The translations under genes were made by a program, and so were the position numbers. A stretch of DNA of 10,597 nucleotides from JBEISR01 sp044337705 (lineage in GTDB: Bacteria > Planctomycetota > Planctomycetia > Pirellulales > Pirellulaceae): the NCBI GenBank assembly GCA_044337705.1, contig JBIINB010000143.1, forward strand, positions 1 to 10,597. The letters are read 5' to 3'. This document shows positions 7,117 through 10,597 of the stretch, piece after piece. The notes below the pieces were generated by a model, which was not told where the DNA came from, made no database searches, and saw nothing but the letters and a program-made list of their open reading frames with translations. The first letter of the stretch is position 1; each line of letters begins with the position of its first letter.

Positions 7117-7145
7117 TACAACGCCTTATTGTCCCGATTTGTCAA
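7117..7145 (-). promoter_or_regulatory. Possible sigma-70 promoter of the peroxiredoxin gene
   Basis: On the minus strand a consensus TTGACA (7145-7140) lies about 130 bases upstream of the peroxiredoxin start. Seventeen bases on, the hexamer is GTTGTA, a poor -10 match, so the assignment rests mainly on the perfect -35. Confidence 0.25.
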
Positions 7146-7273
7146 GAATGGGAAAGTGGCTTGAGCCACGGTCACCCGCGGGGCGTGACGCATCGAGAGT
7201 GGGGGCTTCGGGGCATGCGGCGGTTCCGCAGCTAGGGCTTTTGAATCTGGCGAAACAATCGGAAGGGCAAGCG

Positions 7274-7615
7274 ATGGACGAACGGGAGACAACGATTCTT
7301 CAGCTCCGCAACCTGGTGGCTCAGTTCGTTCACGAACGTGATTGGGAGCGATTCCATACCCCAAAAAACCTCGCTTCCTCGATCGCCATTGAGACTGCCG
7401 AGCTGATGGAGCATTTCCAGTGGTTGACTCCCGAGGAGTCATTGGCGCTTCGAGGGCAACCGCTGGATGCCCCGATCGCTCAGGAAATGGCCGATGTCCT
7501 TGCCTACCTGCTGTCGCTAGCCACGGTTCTGGAGGTCGATCTGGCCGCTGCCCTGGAATCGAAGATGGAGAGGAATCGGCGGAAGTATCCCGCACCCATC
7601 CCACCGAACGGCTGA
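7274..7615 (+). CDS. MazG-like nucleotide pyrophosphohydrolase (dCTP pyrophosphatase / RS21-C6 type)
   Basis: A 113-residue all-helical protein of the MazG superfamily, single-domain dCTPase-type. HTPKNLASSIAIETAELMEHFQW carries the first metal pair Glu40 and Glu43, and EMADVLAYL carries the second pair Glu71 and Asp74; the spacing is close to that of mammalian DCTPP1. Residues just before (DWERFHTPKN) match the substrate-binding loop of this group. Such enzymes hydrolyse non-canonical or surplus NTPs/dNTPs to the monophosphate and pyrophosphate, cleaning the nucleotide pool. The ATG at 7274 is chosen because homology starts there and AAGGG lies about seven bases upstream. It is divergent from the peroxiredoxin gene across 260 bases; a shared role in oxidative damage control is plausible but inferred from position only. 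Confidence 0.9.
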   Translation: MDERETTILQLRNLVAQFVHERDWERFHTPKNLASSIAIETAELMEHFQWLTPEESLALRGQPLDAPIAQEMADVLAYLLSLATVLEVDLAAALESKMERNRRKYPAPIPPNG

Positions 7616-8004
7616 CAACGTTGCCGACCACTCGCAGCGAGCCTGATGCGGGCTGATGGCATGGCAGGAGTGTGGCCTACGAGGTGTCGCTCTTCGGCAA
7701 CGCGCCTGCAGCGCAGCGCTGCCAAAAGGCGACAGGTATCGAACGCTTGGGTGATGCTGTAACCCACCAGGATCTCCTCGGCCGGTCCAGCACCCGAGCT
7801 ATCGAAGGGTGGATACGCCACACCAATCGCTTCAACCGTCATGGTCGGTCGCTTCGGGACTGCCGCTGAGCCGGAAATCTTTCCTGCGCGTCACAAATTC
7901 CTCAAGCGGCACACTTTCTGCAACCTCTTGCATGGCAAAGGAAAGCCGCTGCGGCGGTATTCGTTGATCTCCCGCCCCAGACCCTTCGCAGAAAGATCGT
8001 TTTG
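7616..8004. other. Gap before the sigma factor gene, no gene assigned
   Basis: This 389-base stretch presumably holds the rpoD promoter and leader. I find no clear -35/-10 pair. A near-perfect palindrome, GCAGCGC-A-GCGCTGC, is at 7708-7722. A minus-strand frame of 112 codons (7842-7504) overlaps the MazG-like gene and has no recognisable domain, so it is not called. Confidence 0.4.
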
Positions 8005-9639
8005 ATGAAGGCAGCTCGACGCATAACCAACGGCCGTGCACTGGACATGGATCTGGACGAGACGCCCTTTGACATGGAACCGGAAGGGGAGAGTCGAGAG
8101 GGAACGCTGGGGCGCCGTCGACCTGTTCGCTACGAAGAGGAGGAAGAAGAGGAAGCCGCCGAGGAATCGCTCTGGAGCGAAGACGAAGAGGAAGCGATTT
8201 TTGAGGAGGAAGAACTGGAGGGGACCGATGATCCGGTTCGCACCTACCTGATGCAGATGGGCCAAATCCCTCTGCTCAATCGCCAGCAGGAACTCGATTC
8301 GGCCAAGAAGATCGATCGAGCCCGTTTTCGGTATCGCTACTGGATGCTGTCGACCGACTTCATCTTGCAGGGTGCGACGAAACTTCTGGAGCAGGTTCGG
8401 GATGGCAAGTTGCGTCTGGACCGGACGATCGAAGTCAGCGTCACCAATGCCGCCGAGAAAAAGGCGACGATGCGGCGGATCGGTCCCAACATCAAGACGC
8501 TGCGTGCTCTGCTGGTGCGCAATCACCGGGATTTTCTGCGAGCGATCGACCGTCGCCAGCCCAAGAAGGTGCGAAAGCTTGCATGGCGCGATCTAGTGCG
8601 TCGCCGCAGCAAGGCATGCCGACTGGTCGAGGAGATGAACCTCCGCACCAATCGGATCGAACCACTGTTCGACAAACTGATGACGATCAGCCAACGCATG
8701 CAGCTGCTCAAGGAACGGATCGATCACGCAAGAGCCCAGGGGAAACGATCGAGCGATCAGGTCCGTCAGATGCGTAGTGAGCTGAATCATCTGATGAGGA
8801 TCACCTTTGAAAGTCCAAAGACCTTGCATCGCAGGGTGATGAAGGTGATCGAATACCGAAAGCAGTTTGAACATGCCAAGCGAGACCTGTCGGCAGGCAA
8901 TCTGCGTCTGGTCGTCTCGATCGCCAAAAAGTACCGCAATCGAGGGCTCAGCTTCCTGGATCTGATCCAGGAAGGGAACACTGGACTGATGCGCGCAGTC
9001 GATAAGTTCGAGCATGCCCGTGGCTTCAAGTTCTCTACTTACGCAACCTGGTGGATCCGCCAGGCGATCACACGAGCGATCGCAGATCAGAGCCGCACGA
9101 TTCGCGTTCCGGTCCACATGATCGATACGATGACCCGCGTGCGGCAGGTGACTCGCGATCTGGTTCAGGAACTTGGACGAGAACCGTCGTTGGAAGAAAC
9201 GGCACAGCGCGCCAAGATGTCGATCGATGATACCCGGACCATCCTCAAGATGGCCCGCCAACCCCTTTCACTCGATCAGCCGGTCGGCGAGCACGACGAC
9301 AGTTATTTCGGTGAATTCCTGGAGGACTATCGCGATGACGATCCGCTCTATGAGGCGAATCAGGAATCGCTGAAGATCCAGATCCAGAACGCCATGCAGA
9401 CGCTCAATCATCGGGAAAGAGAAATCCTCAAGCTTCGCTATGGGCTAGCCGACGGCTACGCCTACACGCTGGAGGAAGTAGGCAAGATCTTTTCCGTGAC
9501 GCGCGAAAGGGTGCGGCAGATCGAGAGTAAGGCGGTGCGGAAACTGCAGAACCCGGCACGATCCCGTTCGCTGGCGAGCTACGTCGATGGCGTCGACCTG
9601 TCGCTACTCCAGGACGCAGGAGACGATTCGGCGAATTAA
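8005..9639 (+). CDS. rpoD: Principal (group 1) RNA polymerase sigma-70 factor
   Basis: A 544-residue sigma factor directing RNA polymerase to -10/-35 promoters. Region 1.2 is DDPVRTYLMQMGQIPLLNRQQEL (about 75-97). Residues about 115-287 form a charged, helical non-conserved insert. Region 2 follows: NLRLVVSIAKKYRNRGLSFLDLIQEGN (299-325), KFSTYATWWIRQAITRAIADQSRTIRVPVHMIDTM (342-376), matching E. coli RpoD almost residue for residue in 2.3-2.4. Region 3 is about 377-445. Region 4 has TLEEVGKIFSVTRERVRQIESKAVRKLQNPARS (488-520), the -35-binding helix-turn-helix. A classical region 1.1 is absent; instead residues 44-72 are overwhelmingly Glu/Asp. The ATG at 8005 is preferred; a TTG directly before it is in frame, and a later ATG at 8047 is possible. 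A strong terminator follows at 9757. Planctomycetes often carry more than one such gene, so it may be one of several paralogues. Confidence 0.95.
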   Translation: MKAARRITNGRALDMDLDETPFDMEPEGESREGTLGRRRPVRYEEEEEEEAAEESLWSEDEEEAIFEEEELEGTDDPVRTYLMQMGQIPLLNRQQELDSAKKIDRARFRYRYWMLSTDFILQGATKLLEQVRDGKLRLDRTIEVSVTNAAEKKATMRRIGPNIKTLRALLVRNHRDFLRAIDRRQPKKVRKLAWRDLVRRRSKACRLVEEMNLRTNRIEPLFDKLMTISQRMQLLKERIDHARAQGKRSSDQVRQMRSELNHLMRITFESPKTLHRRVMKVIEYRKQFEHAKRDLSAGNLRLVVSIAKKYRNRGLSFLDLIQEGNTGLMRAVDKFEHARGFKFSTYATWWIRQAITRAIADQSRTIRVPVHMIDTMTRVRQVTRDLVQELGREPSLEETAQRAKMSIDDTRTILKMARQPLSLDQPVGEHDDSYFGEFLEDYRDDDPLYEANQESLKIQIQNAMQTLNHREREILKLRYGLADGYAYTLEEVGKIFSVTRERVRQIESKAVRKLQNPARSRSLASYVDGVDLSLLQDAGDDSAN

Positions 9640-9667
9640 GAACCGATCGGCAAACCTGCAAAATCTT

Positions 9668-9690
9668 AACCCGCAGCGTAAGCAAGGGAC
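9668..9690. repeat. Short intergenic element resembling a dispersed planctomycete repeat
   Basis: The segment containing CCCGCAGCGTAAGCAAGGG lies 28 bases after the rpoD stop. It resembles a short element of the form CCCGAAGCGTCAGCGAGGG that I recall as frequent between genes in planctomycete genomes. Only one copy is in this window, so the repeat status is from memory and unverified. Confidence 0.35.
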
Positions 9691-9756
9691 GGTGCTCGGA
9701 TAGGCTCTAAGCGAAATAGGGCCATTGCACTATCAATATGGGCTTCGCCATAGCCC

Positions 9757-9811
9757 GCCTTCGCTCGGCGACCTTTCCCCCCACCCAATGGTCGCCGGGC
9801 GAGGGCTTTTT
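9757..9811 (+). terminator. Strong intrinsic terminator downstream of rpoD
   Basis: GCCTTCGCTCGGCGACC (9757-9773) pairs over all 17 positions with GGTCGCCGGGCGAGGGC (9790-9806), using two G-T wobbles, around a 16-base C-rich loop, and is followed by TTTTT (9807-9811). It lies about 120 bases past the rpoD stop, leaving a long 3' untranslated region. Confidence 0.85.
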
Positions 9812-9844
9812 GCTGCATCTGAAGTAGCACCCTATCGCAATGAC

Positions 9845-9861
9845 AGCGATGCAGCATCGCT
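9845..9861. other. Perfect 7-bp hairpin in the rpoD-vapB gap
   Basis: AGCGATG-CAG-CATCGCT is a perfect stem with a 3-base loop. An outer GACAG/CTGTC pair (9842-9846 and 9866-9870) offers an alternative, longer structure. No T-run follows. The role is unknown. Confidence 0.4.
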
Positions 9862-9902
9862 TCGACTGTCTTCTCCTGACTTCACGCCAAATGTCTGCCA
9901 GC

Positions 9903-9923
9903 AGGGGTTCTCCAACCCCTTTT
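9903..9923 (+). terminator. Second terminator-like hairpin in the rpoD-vapB gap
   Basis: AGGGGTT-CTCC-AACCCCT gives a 7-bp stem and 4-base loop (9903-9920), followed by TTT and a pyrimidine-rich stretch. It is weaker than the terminator at 9757 and may act as a backup or belong to a small transcript between the two. Confidence 0.55.
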
Positions 9924-10059
9924 CTCTCCCATCAGCAGAGAGAATAGGAACCGAACTTTTTGATGTTTTCCCAATGTTCTTGAAACAGTTCGAGAGGTAC
10001 CCGAAACGATCCACTCCGGCCCCTGTTTTGTCTTGATTAGGCTGGAATCGACGAATGCA

Positions 10060-10101
10060 ACTTGACTCATAAACGAACCGATGAGACTGTTGGATTCAAG
10101 T
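10060..10101. promoter_or_regulatory. Nested inverted repeat, candidate vapB operator
   Basis: ACTTGA (10060-10065) and TCAAGT (10096-10101) flank an inner CTCAT (10066-10070) / ATGAG (10081-10085) pair, 36-77 bases before the antitoxin start. VapB-type antitoxins bind inverted repeats at their own promoter. The arms are short, so chance is not excluded, and no clear -10/-35 pair was found. Confidence 0.28.
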
Positions 10102-10136
10102 CTAACTAGGCCTGAGAACGAATGGACGAGGTAGTC

Positions 10137-10361
10137 ATGGTCACATCGATTGAACTGTCAGAACAGGAATTAGCCGAGCTACGTGATCTGACTGAGCAGA
10201 GTGATTCAATGGAAGCTATACGAGTGGCGATGCGCGATTACATGCGCTACGCCCGTCGAATGCGGCTCAAGCAACTTTCTGGTCAAGTCGAAATGATCGA
10301 TAATTGGCGCCAATTAGAAGAATCCGAGGTTGGCGATCTCAATGACGATTCCTCCAAGTGA
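10137..10361 (+). CDS. vapB: VapB-family antitoxin
   Basis: A 74-residue protein. The N-terminal strand MVTSIELSEQ followed by two helices (about 9-22 and 24-42, SMEAIRVAMRDYMRYARR) fits the ribbon-helix-helix-like DNA-binding part of small VapB antitoxins. The segment LKQLSGQVEMIDNWRQLEESE (44-64) corresponds to the usual L-x-G-x-V toxin-binding tail of the group. The ATG at 10137 is preferred to the in-frame ATG at 10122 because GAGG lies five bases before it and because homologues begin with a strand like VTSIEL. The next gene starts inside its last codons. Base composition is more AT-rich than the upstream genes, in keeping with a mobile toxin-antitoxin cassette. With the toxin apparently broken, this antitoxin may be an orphan. 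Confidence 0.82.
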   Translation: MVTSIELSEQELAELRDLTEQSDSMEAIRVAMRDYMRYARRMRLKQLSGQVEMIDNWRQLEESEVGDLNDDSSK

Positions 10362-10597
10362 TCTGGTTCTGATCGACACTTGTATCTAGCTAGGTTTCTT
10401 CAACCGAAATCACTCCGCCGAACGTATCACTGTCGATCCTTTGCTTGATGACGATCGTGCAGCAATCACTGGAATGATCTTGGCCGAAATCTTGCACGGA
10501 TTTCGTCGCGATGAACAGGCTGATTGGGTTGCTTCTTCACTGAAGGGCCTACATGACCTTGAACCTACTTGGGATGACTGGCGAGTAGCCGCCAAAC
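10342..10597 (+). pseudogene. vapC: PIN-domain toxin VapC, interrupted by an amber codon at position 16 and cut by window edge
   Basis: The frame starts at ATG 10342, overlapping the antitoxin by 20 bases as is usual for vapBC. It reads MTIPPSDLVLIDTCI, then TAG at 10387-10389, then continues without further stops to the window end as LGFFNRNHSAERITV, DPLLDDDRAAITGMILAEILHGFRR, and so on. VLIDTCIW is the first PIN motif, with Asp12 catalytic; the stop replaces the conserved Trp, explained by one G-to-A change of TGG to TAG. Glu49 in LAEILHG is the second conserved acidic residue. Active VapC is a metal-dependent ribonuclease. No suitable in-frame restart keeps Asp12, so the toxin should be inactive unless the amber codon is read through or is a sequencing error. 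The C-terminal acidic residues lie beyond the window. Confidence 0.82.

Noticed and set aside
7014..7631. A 206-codon extension upstream of the peroxiredoxin ATG
   Set aside because: It covers the MazG-like gene on the other strand; the peroxiredoxin start is fixed by a good AAGGAG and by family length.
7504..7842. A 112-codon minus-strand frame starting MTVEAIGVAYPPF
   Set aside because: It overlaps the end of the MazG-like gene antisense, has no ribosome site, and no domain is recognisable. A homologue search would settle it.
9725..10036. A 103-codon plus-strand frame after rpoD
   Set aside because: It spans the 17-bp-stem terminator and two further hairpins and shows no recognisable protein.

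Overview
The window looks like a stretch of a planctomycete chromosome, possibly Pirellulales-like. This is an inference from three things: moderately high GC with a very strong excess of GATC/GATCG words, a group 1 sigma factor of the planctomycete style with an acidic N-terminus, and intergenic repeat fragments that resemble short elements I remember from planctomycete genomes. No database search was possible.

Layout. On the minus strand, 1-3441 holds a molybdopterin/4Fe-4S oxidoreductase followed, 62 bases downstream, by the first 432 codons of a Dcp-type M3 peptidase that runs off the left edge. A gap of about 470 bases separates these from a plus-strand rhomboid protease (3909-4502). A CYTH-domain (CyaB-like) gene (4547-5146, minus) converges on the rhomboid gene. 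It is divergent, across only 45 bases, from a membrane-anchored TlpA/ResA-like thioredoxin (5192-5875, plus). A 26-codon CxxC micro-ORF overlaps the thioredoxin stop codon. Next comes a gene-free block (5956-6419) with two nearly identical 147-bp tandem units, each carrying an intrinsic-terminator hairpin, a 33-bp start of a third unit, and then a strong terminator serving the convergent peroxiredoxin gene.

The second half contains a typical 2-Cys peroxiredoxin (6420-7013, minus) divergent from a MazG-like/dCTPase-type nucleotide pyrophosphohydrolase (7274-7615, plus). A 389-base gap follows, then the housekeeping-type sigma-70 factor (8005-9639, plus). The 497 bases after it are rich in hairpins, including a 17-bp-stem terminator. 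The right end is a VapBC-type toxin-antitoxin pair: an intact antitoxin (10137-10361) and a PIN-domain toxin whose reading frame is broken by an amber codon exactly where this family has a conserved tryptophan.

Functionally, much of the window is redox and stress housekeeping (thioredoxin, peroxiredoxin, Mo oxidoreductase, nucleotide-pool sanitation), plus peptide turnover and the main sigma factor. I see no large novel multi-gene defence or metabolic system. The most interesting items are the apparently disarmed vapC, the 147-bp terminator-bearing tandem repeat with matched substitutions, and the coupled CxxC micro-ORF.
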